From positions 231,001-295,000 of the forward strand of contig RPFO01001642.1 of assembly GCA_009746045.1 (NCBI GenBank): a DNA stretch of 64,000 nucleotides. Reading direction: 5' to 3'. The notes beneath the pieces are model-generated. The model ran no database searches. It saw only the letters and a program-made list of their open reading frames with translations, and was not told where the DNA came from. The position numbers and the translations under genes are program-made. Each line of letters opens with the position of its first letter. The stretch's first letter is position 1. This DNA comes from Mesostigma viride (lineage: Eukaryota; Streptophyta; Mesostigmatophyceae; Mesostigmatales; Mesostigmataceae). This document shows, one piece after another, positions 1 through 11,229 of this stretch.

Positions 1-281
1 GGTGCGGGATTTTTCTCTCTTGCCAACTTTAGATGACATTCACCTGCCATTCCTCGTTCTCTGGGGGGCATCATCCCAGGTGGCTTTTATACCAACAGGC
101 TAGTATAGTAGGCAGGTGGGTACAGTAGTACTGAGGTAGTCCTCTATACATGCATCCCTTTCTATACGATTACTCTTCACCTGGTGGTTAAGTCTCAATG
201 ATCATGCTCTTCCTTTCCTGGATTTGTGACGTGGCTCTTCTCTTTCTTCTCTCTTTCCCCTGTGATGTGATTATCCCTCAG

Positions 282-3200
282 GCTGCTAAGAAGCCCGCTG
301 CCAAGGCCGCCCCCGCCAAGGCCACCCCTACCGCTGCGAAGAAGGCCCCCGCCAAGAAGGAGGAGAGCAGCAGCGAGGAGGAGAGCAGTGAGGAGGAGAG
401 CAGCGACGACGAGCCGGTGAGTTGTTGTGCGGGATGGTTGTAATATATATTTAAAATTATGATTACTTACATCAGAGTGAAGGCACCCAAACATAACCAA
501 AGCTAACAAGAGATCGTTATATATATACATGTTGGAAGAAATCGATTTTAAATATATTAAGTGAGACAACCACGCCTGGACGCATATATATGTATATGCA
601 TATTTGGAACAAGATAATATTTGTTTCATTTGACTCTGAGCCAGGGGGGCCCTGGTCCTTGATGGCCAGTGCGTGCCAGCAAGTGCTTTTGCTCGTGCAT
701 GGATTCGTCCACTCCACATATGTGGTTTAGTTGGCCAGCGGTTGCTGCCATGCAGCACGGACCATGGTAAGGAGGCTGCCCCCATGGACGGTCGTTGTCT
801 CCCTTTCTCCGCGATGCCTTCCTGCTGCTATTCGCTATTGCTGGTGGTCGCTCATTCCGTGTCTTTCCTTGTTGTTATGGATTTATGGGAAGCAACTGGT
901 CAGAATAGCTGCAGTTCATTGGCGACAGTGTTCCTTGTTTAGCCTTGATCGTGTGCATCTGCATCTACACTCACTACGACATCTGCCTCCCACACCCCAC
1001 CCACACCCACACCCACACCTTTTGAAGAGGAGTCTCATGGTTGGGTTCCTGACACTTGTTGGACTCTTCTGTGCTTTTCCTTGCTTGCGCTCCGTGTAAC
1101 TGCGACTGCCTTGAACGCATGGATGCGTGGTTCATCATGGATGGCGGTGGGTGGTTGATGGGTTTGTCCCGGATCAGCCGGCGAAGAAGCCAGCGGCCAA
1201 GGCCACCCCTGCCGCCAAGGCCCCCGCCAAGAAGGAGAGCAGCAGTGAAGAGGAAAGCAGTGACGAGGAGAGTGACGAGGAAGAGGAGGTGAGTACCCTT
1301 TTTTGTTTGTTTCAGAACCCCTTGCTTCGTTTGTGTATAGTATCTAGTATTGTCTATAGGATTGTTTGTATATAGTCCATAAAATTGTTTGTGTATAGTA
1401 TCTAGTATTGTTTGTATATAGCATCTAGTATTGTCTATATGATTGTTTGTATATATATATAGTCCATAAAATTGTTTGTGTATAGTATCTAGTATTGTTT
1501 GTATATAGCATCTAGTATTGTCTATAGGATTGTTTGTATATAGTCCATAAAATTGTTTGTGTATAGTATCTAGTATTGTTTGTGTATAGTATCTAGTATT
1601 GTCTATAGGATTGTTTGTATGTAGTCCATAAAATTGTTTGTGTCTAGTGTCTAGTATTGTTTGTATATAGCATCTAGTATTGTCTATTGGATTTTTTGTA
1701 TGTAGTCCATAAAATTGTTTGTGTATAGTATCTAGTATTTATACAGTATTGTTTGTCTGGCCTGCGCTGGTTGTCTCATGGATCGTATTGTTTGTATGCA
1801 GTCTATGGTACTCCTTGGGGCTCATGGTCCGCGACACATCCATCAGATAGAACTGAGTTCACTTTTTTCGATGATGCTTATTTGTTTCGCATGACAAGGT
1901 AAGCATGTTGGTCGATGATCCCAAGCTATGCTTACGAGTGGTTGGTGCTGTACGCTAACAGGCGTGGGTTTTTATGCGCCATACTTCTATACACCTGCCT
2001 TCCCTTTGCCGGTCGCTGTCTCATGCAGCCACCAAAGAAGCCCGCTAAGAAGGAGGTAAAAAAGGAAGAGAGCAGTGACGAGGAAGAGGAAGATGAGGAG
2101 GACGAGGATGAAGAGGAGGAGGAGGAAGAGCCCAAGCCAAAGAAGGCCAAGGCTGCTGTAAGTGTGGAAAGTTGTATTTATATCTTCTCGTTGGCAAGTT
2201 TGTCTCCTGGCGATTCCTGCATGCCTGTTGGCCTTTCTTTCTTTTTTGTTTTTCAAGGATCTAGTGCTGTCGCCACCCTTGCCTTTGCATCTCACTGGCA
2301 TGTCTTTTTGTATTCTTTATTTTTTTTTTTCGATGCTTCCTCTGCCTCACACCCCAGGCCGCGGACGATTCGGGCGCCAACAAGACGCTGTTTGTCCGCA
2401 ACCTGCCCTGGGCCGCGGACGAGCCAAAGCTGTGAGTGGCCTAAGTATTCAGTAGTGTATAGTGCACGGTAGGATGTAGTATACGATATAGTAGTATATG
2501 TTGCCGCTGTGCGTGGTCTTGTAACAGGTTGTGCATCGTAAAGCAACTGTCATGAGTGGCATTGCGCAAGCATTTTATGAGTGAAGGTCCCATGAGGCCG
2601 CGATCGGCTTTCACATAGCTTGCTATAAAGCCACAGCTGTGATGGGCCCCCTCTAGGATGTTCTAAGCACCGTAGTGGTCAAAATTACGTTGCGTCTAAT
2701 TGTTTGCGAATCGACCTCGCTAACTGCTATTAATGGGCTTCGTGTTGGGTCGCAAAGTTCAAATGCTCCCGCGCCGCGCCGGACAGCCCCAAGCCTACCT
2801 ACTATAATCAGTGCTACCCCATGGATCGATCAAATAACTCAGGTGGGTAGTTGGGTTTCATGGAGATGGGGCCAAGGGAGATGAGAAGTCAGTGAGACCC
2901 AAGCCACTGACCACAAACAAGTCGATCGGCTCGCAAACCTAAAACTTTGCCTTCGTTTTGGGTCGCAAACCATAAATTTCACCTTGTTTTGGGGTCGCAA
3001 AGGAATTAGACGCAAAGTGATTTTGACCACTACGATATCGCAAGTTCTATGTAACTGTGTCGTACGCTGGCATGCGTATTCGGTGTCGCATTGAAGCTCG
3101 GCACTCCTATTATTTCCTTCTTTGATGTGGCACTTGTTCACCCCTTGCCAGTGGCCTTCTCTTGCCTCACGCCCTCAGCAAGTAGTTCTTAAAGGGCTGC

Positions 3201-5245
3201 AAGCGGCCGTGTATATGATGTGCAACCTTCCTGCCCCGCATCCCTGCTGAGTTGTTTGCTTCTGGCCCTTACTTGTCCTTACTTGCTCCTTACCTGCGGC
3301 CCTGACCTACCTCATGCCGGTATGCAGCAAGAAGTTCTTCAAGGGTTGCAAGGTGACGGCCGTCCGCATCGCCCTGAACGAGGAGGGCAAGTCGCGCGGG
3401 TTCGGCCACGTCGACTTTGAGACGGCGGCCGACGCCGAGAAGGCGCTCGAGTTCAGCGGGCAGGAGTTCCTGGGCCGCAGCATCACGTGCGAGATGTCGG
3501 ACACAAGCAAGCGCCAATCCACTGGGGGGCGGCCGTCCACAGGCGGGGGCACCGCCGAGAGCGAGACGATCTGGGTCGGCAACCTGCCGTACGGGTCGAG
3601 CCAGGAGGACGTAAGTCTATGAAAGCGACCTGTGAGGGCGTGGGCATGGCTGCAGGCAGTGGTGTGGGCATGGGTGGATAGGCTTGTGGGTGGGCAACCT
3701 GCCGTACGGGTCAACCCAGGAGTAAGTATGGAGGTTACTACCAGGGTGTGAGGGAGTAGGTGGTTTGAGGCGATGAAAGGGGTGGGATGATGGGTGGGTT
3801 ATTTGTCATTGAGCCTGCAGCCTGCCCTATGGCTGGACCCAGGAGGGAGTATGGGGGTATTTAGTGGTGGTATCCTGGGTGGGGTAGCTGATGGGATGGT
3901 TTTGTTGTCGGGTTTTCAAGCTCCCTTACGGATGTACAGAGGAAGAAGTGCATATGCTACTAGCATGAGTCTGTTCATCTCCTTCCGTCGCCGTCGCCTT
4001 GTCATCCCCCCTTTTCCCCTCACTCACCATCTCCCTCCCCATTGCACATGATTACTCCGTTCCGCTGATTCCTGCCCGCCATTGCACGTGTCTGGTAAAT
4101 CTCTCCCCCCACCCCAGTTAGGTTAAAATTGTGCGGAAACCTTTTGCCACTCCGCTTCAAAGGCTCCGCACAATGTTACCATCGATAACCACTCACTGGT
4201 CAACCAAAGTTAGCGTATCTTATTAGTGGGCCATTAACTTGGGTTGAACAGCGAGTGGTTATCGCTGGTAATAATGTGCGGAACCTTAGAAGCCGAGTGG
4301 CAAAAGGTTTCCGCGCAGTATTAACCTAATTCTCCCCACCACGCGAACCTTATCTGAACTGTGTTCCTTACTCCTCACTCGTTTCCCTTGGTTGCAGGAG
4401 CATTAGAGTTTCGTGATCGTCTGCCCCTTCCCCTCTCCTTCCCCCCCCCCCGTTGCCCCCCCGTGTTCCTCCCCCTGCATTCCCCCCATGTTTCTTGAAA
4501 GAGAGGCTGACCTTTGTTTTTCGCCGCCATCTTTACCCCCTCCCTCGCTTCCACTGCAGTTGCAAGAGCAGCTGAAGGAGGTGTTCGCTGAAGCCGGGGA
4601 GGTGACTGAGGTGCGCGTGCCGACCGACCGGGAGACCGGCGCCGTGCGCGGGTTTGGCTACGTGGTATTCTCCTCGGTCGACGAGGCCACGAAGGCACTC
4701 AGCCTGGGCCCCCAGATAAACGGACGGTATCTACGCATGGACGGGTCGTCCTCGGGCGGTGGCGGTGGGGGTGGCGGGCGTGGCGGCGGCGGCGGGGGTG
4801 GCCGCGGCGGTTTCGGCGGCCGTGGCGGCGGCGGCGGACGGGGAGGGTTTGGGGGACGGGGAGGCGGAAGGGGTGGGGACCGGGGGGGGCGGGGGGGCAG
4901 CCGGGGCGGCTTTGGGGACCGGAAGCCCAAGATCAGCCTGGACGGTGGCGGATGTAAGTAATTGTGCTGCGTTTTTTTTTAAAATGAAGTGCCGCGTTTC
5001 CTTTTTTTGGGTGGGGGTCGTGTCCTTACTGTCTGCCCCTGAGTTCAAATTTAATAGGGGAGATGGGGTGTTATCAGTTCGTCTTTTTAGTCTTCGTTCT
5101 ACGAGGATATAAGGCCCCGTTTCTGCAATTAAAAAGAAAAAGGTGGCAACATGGCTCCTTGCTTATCGGCATCATCCTTGCTCTCTGTGGGGTTGTGCTG
5201 ATGCTTGTACCTGCAGCCGGGAGCAAGGTACGGTTTGATGACTGA
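282..5245 (+). CDS. Nucleolin-like protein (acidic/Lys N-terminus, two RRMs, GAR tail), 5' end outside window
   Basis: Nucleolar RNA-binding protein for rRNA transcription and pre-rRNA processing. Exons: 282-416, 1178-1288, 2029-2157, 2358-2431, 3328-3610, 4560-4953, 5217-5245; all phases join and give 384 residues in the window. The first three exons code for Lys/Ala/Pro stretches (PAKKPAAKA) alternating with Ser/Glu/Asp blocks (casein-kinase-like SSSEEESS), the nucleolin N-terminal pattern. RRM1 has RNP2 LFVRNLP and RNP1 SRGFGHVDF; RRM2 has RNP2 IWVGNLP and RNP1 VRGFGYVVF. A Gly/Arg-rich GAR region (4740-4920) follows. Reading straight on would stop at 4959-4961, but a strong GTAAGT donor at 4954 leads in phase to a 29-nt last exon ending SGSKVRFDD, much like plant nucleolin tails (inference). 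The start codon and first exon(s) lie upstream of the window. RRM spacing and tail make other hnRNP-like proteins less likely. Confidence 0.9.
1334..1752. repeat. AT-rich tandem repeat in nucleolin intron
   Basis: Irregular repeats built from TAGTATCTAGTATTG and TTTGTATATAG-type units fill the intron between the second and third visible exons. Units are mixed in length, as in a decayed minisatellite. Just after it, about 1757-1780, is a fragment of the terminal repeat of a family seen in full at 51327-51571 (GGCCTGCGCTGGTTGTCTC). Confidence 0.8.
2671..3034. mobile_element. MITE-like element with ~38-bp terminal inverted repeats
   Basis: Both ends carry CGTAGTGGTCAAAAT in opposite orientation, and the match extends through a TTTGCGTCTAATT-like segment for about 38 bp. 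There is no coding capacity in 364 bp. A diverged, inverted and truncated relative lies at about 13806-14095, sharing the CCGTAGTGGTCAAGATCA end and the AGGGTGAAATTTAT internal stretch. I could not identify a clear target-site duplication, so the superfamily is open. Confidence 0.75.
3684..3952 (+). repeat. Three decayed copies of the nucleolin exon-5 donor edge
   Basis: The 3' end of the exon ending at 3610 (coding GNLPYGSSQED, then GTAAGT) recurs in the following intron at 3684-3728, 3818-3856 and 3912-3952. The first copy is close, keeping CAACCTGCCGTACGGGTC and an intact GTAAGT. The later ones are progressively worse. Each holds an exon-like stretch followed by a donor-like site, so they could act as alternative 5' splice sites. 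Confidence 0.85.
4121..4326. mobile_element. Stowaway/Tc1-mariner-like MITE with ~75-bp terminal inverted repeats
   Basis: The left end GGTTAAAATTGTGCGGAAAC and right end (reverse complement) GGTTAATACTGCGCGGAAAC pair over about 75 bp with a small central loop, so the 206-bp element is nearly all stem. It is flanked by TA on both sides, which fits a TA-target Tc1/mariner-type MITE. It sits in the nucleolin intron just upstream of the RRM2 exon. Confidence 0.8.
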
Positions 5246-6299
5246 AGCGTGACTAAAGAAAACCTCCCGAGAGTGAGGTAATCGATGAGGCGAGACGGTT
5301 GTTATGGAGGAAAGGCCGCATGCGGCTGTGCAGCGGTGGAGAAACGTTTGCCCTCCAGGGTCAAGGGATCTACCTCCTTGTATGGAGGGAGCTGGCGATG
5401 CTCGCTTCTGCAGGCCACGTCGAGGCGGTTGCGTGCAGCGGACGCTGACAAACCACAGTGCGGCATGGAAATTGCATGAAGTGAAATGCTATGACAACTT
5501 CATCTGCTGTAGTGCATGTGGCGGAGTTCAACCGGGGCCATTCGACATCGTGGAAGCTGGAGGGGTGTTAGCTTACGGCGGGGTGGTCCCAGCCAGCCAT
5601 GCCTGGGAAGAGAAGGGATCGTTTGCTCCTCGGTCGTTGCTCACGATATCCGGTGCTCAAGATATGCACAGGGCTTTCTAGGTGCTTACAGCAAAGGGCC
5701 AAAACGTCTGGGAGGATGAGTTGTACTTCATTTGTGCAATCGATGTGCCCTTGTCGCTTGGCAAGTGGAGGCCGGCCAGCCTGACCTCGGTATCACAGTG
5801 GATCGTGCCCGCGCAAGCAAAGTCAGCAGGATAGTACCGTGGGTGATGGCAAAATCTGGCCATGAAGCAGATGCATTTCTTTCGTTTTTTACGTGGAGGC
5901 CGTTTGGAATGTTTACATGTTGGTTTTCCTTTGGTTTCAATAAATACCAATGTGCATGCACAGCTTATTGTTTGCAAAATATGTGTCCACTATCCCTGGA
6001 AAATATTGCTGGTTTCTGGACTGTTAGTGGTTACTTCCTGAAAACGTGACAACCAAGGCAGGCCTGATCGAATTTGGGAAGCTATCCTGACCGAGCTTTA
6101 GCATGCCTGAGTCTAACATTCGCTGTTGTTGATTCAGTCCTCATGAGGATGGAGATGATTTGGAGTTGAAGATATGCCATGTACACTAAAGATTAACGAT
6201 CAACGAGACAACTGGCACTGTGCAACGCTGCCTCGACTACGCTGTTGTGCGCAAGCGTCATTAAGGATCTGTACTAGCTGCTGGCTCGCACATGATCCC
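5246..6299. other. Intergenic / probable nucleolin 3' UTR
   Basis: No convincing coding exon. An AATAAA at about 5939 follows the nucleolin stop by ~700 bp and could serve 3'-end formation, though algal signals vary. Nothing else is recognised. Confidence 0.4.
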
Positions 6300-6829
6300 C
6301 TAGCCGGTGCGCTCAGATCATCGCATCGAAATCGCCCGCATCTGCCTGCGATTCCCCTCGCACTTGTGTAAGGACGCGGCACCCCCTGATTTGCGGAAAC
6401 TGCAGTTGCTTGAGAAATCTGATGAAGCTCTGGAGGACTTCCATGAAAAACTTGCGCCCACAAGCGCGCGCCGCGCCGCGGAGGAGTTCGTCGACGCCCT
6501 GGACATCCCGGCCACCCACTCCCAACTACCCGCTGCCGGCCCGGATCCGCCCTCCGGCACCTCGCTGGCTCTGCCCGCGGCAGGGACCCTGCTGCCGGCC
6601 CCCCCGACGCCCGCCCCGCTACACCAACCTGCACCGGCTCCCCGCCATCATCCAGGCCCGGCGAGCCCTGCGCGACAACCGCAACCCCGCCCGCTACGCC
6701 CGCCCCAAGGACGGATACCACTCGGCTATCAGGCAGGCGACACCTGGGAGCAGGAGGACCTCCACGTCTGCGATCCTTCGATCGCCCACCTCGAGGACCA
6801 ACTCGGCAAATAATGAAATAATTAATTAA
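6300..6829. pseudogene. Decayed GC-rich coding remnant, probably LINE-derived, with TTAA-type tail
   Basis: Alternating frames hold Pro/Ala/Arg-rich peptide (for example LEDFHEKLAPTSARRAAEEF in one frame and ARRALRDNRNPARYARPKDG in another), as if frameshifted. It stops at about 6813 and is followed by an AATTAATTAA stretch. That stretch is also the left part of the A/T tail of the minus-strand LINE 3' end at 8663-8870, split by the piggyBac-like insertion. No family was firmly recognised. Confidence 0.4.
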
Positions 6830-8658
6830 CCCGTGTTTTTTTACAACGCGATACATCGCGTTGTAGGGTTAGAACGCGATGTATCGCGTTGTAATCTGAC
6901 ACGTGGCAAACCTATTAAACATGCGATTTTTGGTCTGAAACTTTCAAGACAGGTCAGAAACATCTCATAGAATTCAAGAAAAAATCCTGGTATTTTTGGT
7001 ATTTTTTTTGTGACAGCTGCAAACAAATATGTACCACTGAAATCAGGCATTTTCGCGGGACGAAGGTGAAGACGACGGCGATGGCGGCAGGTAGATCTCG
7101 CCAGTTTTCGCGCGAATTTCAGTGGCTGTTGGGTAGCACGACCATGATGATGCGTTCAAAGGTTGATAATTAGGTTTCTACGAGTTTGTTGAGGTACTGG
7201 GGCAAAGAAAACGTAGTTTTTTCCAGTTTCTCACCCAACTTTCATGCGGAAACCCTGGAAACCGGCATACATATTATTACGTCAAGACTCGGGTCTGCTG
7301 CGGCACCATGCTTGGTATTTCCATGGTGTTTCGACTTCTTTTAACACATGTTTATTCATTCCGAACGCCCGGACTCTCGGCTAAACCGAGATTTGTGCAG
7401 ACTTTTATTGGGTAGCTCCGGGCATGATGGTGCCTGCAAATAGCGTAAGGCGTGACCGTGGCTATTGCTACGGTATGCTGTATTTTCCTGGAAATGGCCT
7501 CTGCCACCGGCTCAATAGTGCTTGCAGGCGTAAGTATATCGTGTTTCTACCTAGTTTCTGCCAGTTTTCCACTTATTTCTACCGACCTCTGCCCAGCCTC
7601 TCTAAGACCGCCATCCTACTCGACGTTGCTTGCATGTCAGCCATAGCAGGTTGCAGTTGTGCAGTATTTAGGTGCTGTATACGTCGTCAAGCCGTGCATA
7701 TATCGTGAGGATTGGATGTTGATGGTTTATACTGCGTTGATTGTGCAAGAAGATCAGCTGGGTGCCCATTTAATCATGGTGTATAATCATGTGTTGTTAG
7801 CATCTTGCCACCATTTGCTAGCATGCATTCCAGCGTCATCTTTGCCTGCATGTAAGCTCATGGATCACTCAACCTATCCAAGCCTTGCATTACACGTGCC
7901 TCTTTCTTTCAGTATTGCACGCGTTATGGAATGAAAACCCAGCACCTCCATTCCCACGAGGCATGTGCTCAACACGTTGTGAGAGTGGATGATGCTTTGG
8001 CTATGGCTGCCTGATTCAGTCATATTAGCGGAAAAGATAACGGCAGGCTCGAGCTACCATGGTCCGGATTCTCCCGATTTCTGGCCTGCGCTGGTTGTCT
8101 CTTTGATATTAGGTCATCCAGTCATGATGTTTGATGCATGTTTGATGCTGTATAACTTATACAACGCCTATGTTCAATGTTTTGACCCTCCAAGCTCACT
8201 ATGGCCCCGTTTATGGGGCTCGGGTCGTTGCGTAATGTTGTCAAGGGCTCTCATGTTTCCCACTGCGTTGTACATACTGCGTTGTAATTGTGATGCTAAT
8301 GAAAAATAGCTCCAGTGGCCCAATGGGCCTGAGTTTTGTTTCACAGAGCCTGCATATGTTGCCCATAGCTCGTGCAAGAAGCCAGATTTTTTTCATGAAC
8401 CATTTGTGAATAAGCGCATGACTTGTGACCTAGGGTCAAGAAATCGCGGTCATGGTCAGACCCCCCTGTATTCAAACCAGTGTATCTCTCTAATGAATAA
8501 GCAGTTTGTAGGTCTGAGTAGCTCAAAAAATCCTTTGATTTATGGGCTTTCAGGAAAGTATATACATGACCATGAAAAAAAATTTTCCTTAGGTGCTATA
8601 CGTGTTCTAAAAAAAGCTTACAACGCGATATATCGCGTTCTAATTAAAAAAACACGGG
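6830..8658. mobile_element. Non-autonomous piggyBac-like element with TTAA target duplication
   Basis: The element starts CCCGTGTTTTTTTA and ends with its inverted copy (...AAAAAAACACGGG). It is flanked on both sides by TTAA (6826-6829 and 8659-8662). A TTAA duplication plus CCC..GGG ends is the hallmark of the piggyBac superfamily. Just inside each end lies a near-palindrome ACAACGCGATRYATCGCGTTGT (twice on the left, once on the right), a likely subterminal binding site. The 1.83-kb interior has only short ORFs and no recognisable transposase. It also holds a copy of the 51327-51571 MITE terminal repeat at 8046-8107. It landed in the TTAA-rich tail of a LINE. Confidence 0.8.
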
Positions 8659-8880
8659 TTAATTTAGAACATACCTCCGTGGGGAGGCAGATCATCAGAA
8701 AATACCTCCGTGGGGAGGCAGATCATCAGAAAATACCTCCATGGGGAGGCTATGAGACACATATAGATCCCCGACAAGGGGCATCTGGTTTTTAACACAT
8801 TCTGAGCTACAACCTGCAGGTGGTGGATGTATACTGCCACCTATCTATATATCTGGCACCGCGACGTACTTGATACCCAG
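8659..8880 (-). mobile_element. LINE 3' end, family 2, minus strand
   Basis: Matches the family-2 3' UTR also seen at 14315-14510, 48767-48836/49797-49860, 51573-51770 and 52900-53080: a GTGGGGAG motif by the tail, GGGGCAT, ACAACCTGCAGG, then further UTR. A 33-bp block (ACCTCCGTGGGGAGGCAGAT...) is repeated in tandem at 8671-8740. The TTAA tail continues on the far side of the piggyBac-like element (about 6808-6829). Confidence 0.65.
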
Positions 8881-9098
8881 CTAATTAATGCATTCTAATA
8901 TGAAGTGAGACAACTCATACAAAAGCAAGCATGGCTGACGGCGGTATGGCTGACGGCGGAGTTCAAATCTTTTGCGTCTGAGCCCCAAATTCGGTCAGAC
9001 CACTTGCATTGGATGCGCCTTCTTAAGACGCACTCGCTAGTATAATCGGTTGTGGCTGAAACGCAGTATCGAAAAAGTTACGCATGTGACAAGCAGCT

Positions 9099-9329
9099 AT
9101 GCCGACTCCAAAAGCAAAACGAGTTTTGGAAAAGGAGCTTTCCGGCTCCCAGCCCAACCAAGTTTTGGAAAAGGAGCTTTCCGGCTCCCAGCCCAACCCA
9201 CTCGCCATCGTCCTTGCCCAGTTGACTGGGCCCGCAAACCCACCGCCAGCAAACCCATCGCCAAGCGCCTCGCCAGAGCCCAAGAAACCTTGCTACGACA
9301 AGCTTAAATGGCGACAGTACCTAGACTAG
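9099..9329 (+). pseudogene. Short ORF with 13-residue tandem repeat, probable element-derived coding remnant
   Basis: A 76-codon frame contains two exact 13-residue units (VLEKELSGSQPN + Q/P), encoded by a 39-bp tandem duplication at 9122-9160 and 9161-9199, then a Pro/Ala-rich linker and KPCYDKLKWRQYLD before the stop. It lies directly upstream of LINE ORF1 remnants, so it may be part of the same element. No known domain was recognised. Confidence 0.4.
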
Positions 9330-9439
9330 CTACGCATATGCTTTACGTTCAGCGCCGGGCTGGCTGCGACTGACCGACGCACACTGCACCGAGATTTAAT
9401 ATATGCCAGAACTACGCACTGGAACACAAGAGTCTGTGG

Positions 9440-10566
9440 GCTCGAGGGGCCCATCCCCGCCGACAACGTGGAGGCGTTCCTCGCCCTGCCAGAATTCAAC
9501 CGTTGGCTCGCCATCCATTTCAGTTTCTGAACAAGCTAACTGAACGCGACCTCCTCGCTAGGCTCCGCAACCCACCGGCACCCCGGCCTGCGCAGCCGGC
9601 AGCCACACCAGCTCCCTCCCTCTGCAAGGATGACATCCGAGCAGTGCTGGAGGAGCACGTGACCCATGGCCGCTGGCCGAGAAGATGACATTGATGGCCA
9701 CAGCGCTCAACACGGTGGAGGCTAAGGTCTCCAATACGGAAACCAAGGTCGCACACAAGCTCCAACCTCAGTTCACGGCGCTGTGCACACACCGCGGCGC
9801 AGGCATCTGAGACGCACGCTGCACTTGTCTCCGAAACCGGGCAAGTGCGGCGTGCTCATGAAGAAGTTGAAGCCATGACCGCCCACGTACACCGAGGCCC
9901 TGGCCACACAGGTCCCAAAGATAGCGGAGCAGACGGCCACCATCGCATCGATCCCAGCCACCCCGGCTGGATGCTGGCGACCTCCCACCGCTCTCCTATG
10001 CGGACCTGCGCTGCGGTCAGCGACCGCCTCAAACACTGACGCCATCGCCACTGACGAAACTCCAGGAGGCTGGAGGACCACCGCCACTGGGCCGAACAAT
10101 GGGAGGCCACCGACCGCGCTCGCCGGCCGAAAGTGCCGCGTGGTGCTGCGTCGTTTCCCCCAGAAGCCAGGTTAGACGTCAACCACCCTTGCCGACGAGC
10201 TTAAGGACCAGCTCCTTACCCTCATGGGCCTGGTAGGTGAGGTAGAACTGCGTGGGTGTCACCGCCTTCCCCACTCACGGGACAAGGCGGCTCCCCCACT
10301 GGTCAGTCCTGCTCACCTTCCCCTCCCTTGAGGACAAGCAGCGGTTCCTTTTTCGTCGCAAGAGGTTGCACGACCTCACCTGGACGCTGCCGGACGACGA
10401 CCTGACCCCCGCCCAGCAACAGCAGCGACGCGACCTGTGGCCGGAATACCTCAGCCACAAGCAGGACCCCGCGGTGCAGCAGGGCCCAGAAGCCCAAGGT
10501 GTACTGGAGGGGCGGGAACCTGATGATCAACCACAAGATGTGGACGCCCCCTGCGGGCTAGAATAG
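9440..10566 (+). pseudogene. LINE ORF1-like protein remnant (L1-type, RRM/CTD)
   Basis: Pieces in several frames include a coiled-coil-like stretch (ATALNTVEAKVSNTETKVAH, about 9690-9760) and, at 10252-10566, a clear C-terminal ORF1 signature: LLTFPSLEDKQRFLFRRKRL followed by DDDLTPAQQQQRRD. The RRKRL...DDDLTxAQQ block is typical of L1-clade ORF1 proteins and recurs at 50132-50700 and 52019-52255. The copy is dead: frames change several times. Its ORF1 is followed directly by a LINE 3' UTR (10567-11229), with no ORF2. Confidence 0.7.
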
Positions 10567-11229
10567 CTTGAATAGCCCTAGCTTGTATCCATTGGTAGTC
10601 ACTGCCGCCATGGCAGCCATGCCTAGAATATTTGCCCAGCTGTGCCATACCTAGCCACGTGCACCGCCAACACACGGTACACCACCAGCCATAGCCTTAG
10701 CTTAGTCCTTGTACAGCCATGCTAGCTACGTCCTGGCCATGCTCAGATTACTTGCCCACGCTCCTTGTTATGATATTCTGATTTGGCACGCCGCAAAGGT
10801 GAAAACCATTTGCGTTCAGTGCCGGTCCGCGGAAAACGCGGAAAAAACGCGATCTGCAAATGAATCCGACCGGAATCGAACTGGGGACCTCTCGCACCAA
10901 TTTTCGCTGACTATAGGACGGACGTCTCCGGATCCTAGGGCATCGCCAACTTACACCCTTCTTATGATATGCTCACATGGGTCTTCATTGCACCCACAGA
11001 TCTTGCCGGGGGCCCCGTTTCTCGGGCCCGATTGCAGCTGTGGCATGCCTCTGGCATGAAGGAGAAAGGGGGTCTCTGCCCTTTCTTCCTGTTGTGCACA
11101 CACAGGGATTAAAAGCACTTCGGTGCTCCGTGACTCCCCAACGATAGCACGAGTTTAATTAATTAATTAGTTAATTAATTAATTAATTAATTAATTAATT
11201 AATTAATTAATTAATTAATTAATTAATTG
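10567..11229 (+). mobile_element. LINE 3' UTR, family 1, with (TTAA)n tail, interrupted by a SINE
   Basis: Matches the minus-strand copy at 46763-47060: CCATGCTAGCTACGTCCTGG, GCTCACATGGGTCTT, GGCATGCCTCTGGCATGAAG, TGCTCCGTGACTCCCCAACG. It ends in a TTAA-rich tandem tail (11153-11228). The copy is split at 10763-10970 by the SINE insertion described separately. Confidence 0.75.
10777..10956 (-). mobile_element. tRNA-derived SINE inserted in LINE tail, with 14-bp target duplication
   Basis: On the minus strand it reads TATAGTCAGCG...GTGCGAGAGGTCCCCAGTTCGATTCCGG. That looks like a tRNA-type A-box region and a good B box (GTTCGATTCC), followed by an unrelated tail. It is flanked by CCTTGTTATGATAT (10763-10776) and CCTTCTTATGATAT (10957-10970), matching 13 of 14. 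The uninterrupted LINE copy at 46763-47060 has a single TCATGATAT at the same point. A related decayed head occurs at about 21676-21730. Not a tRNA gene: no acceptor-stem partner is present. Confidence 0.7.

Noticed and set aside
1932-2301. Minus-strand poly-Ser and poly-Leu ORFs
   Set aside because: Opposite strand of the Glu/Asp-rich nucleolin exon.
2432-4559. snoRNAs in nucleolin introns, as in vertebrates
   Set aside because: Isolated GATGATG and CTGA words occur but no paired C/D boxes with terminal stem or H/ACA fold could be supported.
4959-4961. In-frame TAA as the nucleolin stop
   Set aside because: It sits inside a strong GTAAGT donor, and the spliced ending matches plant nucleolin tails better; kept only as an alternative.
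4658-5112. Pro-rich and Ala-rich ORFs over the GAR region
   Set aside because: Other frames of the GGC/CGG-rich GAR-coding exon.
10857-10930. Possible minus-strand tRNA gene
   Set aside because: Good B box but no 5' acceptor partner or anticodon arm; it lies in an insertion with target duplication, so a SINE is the better call.
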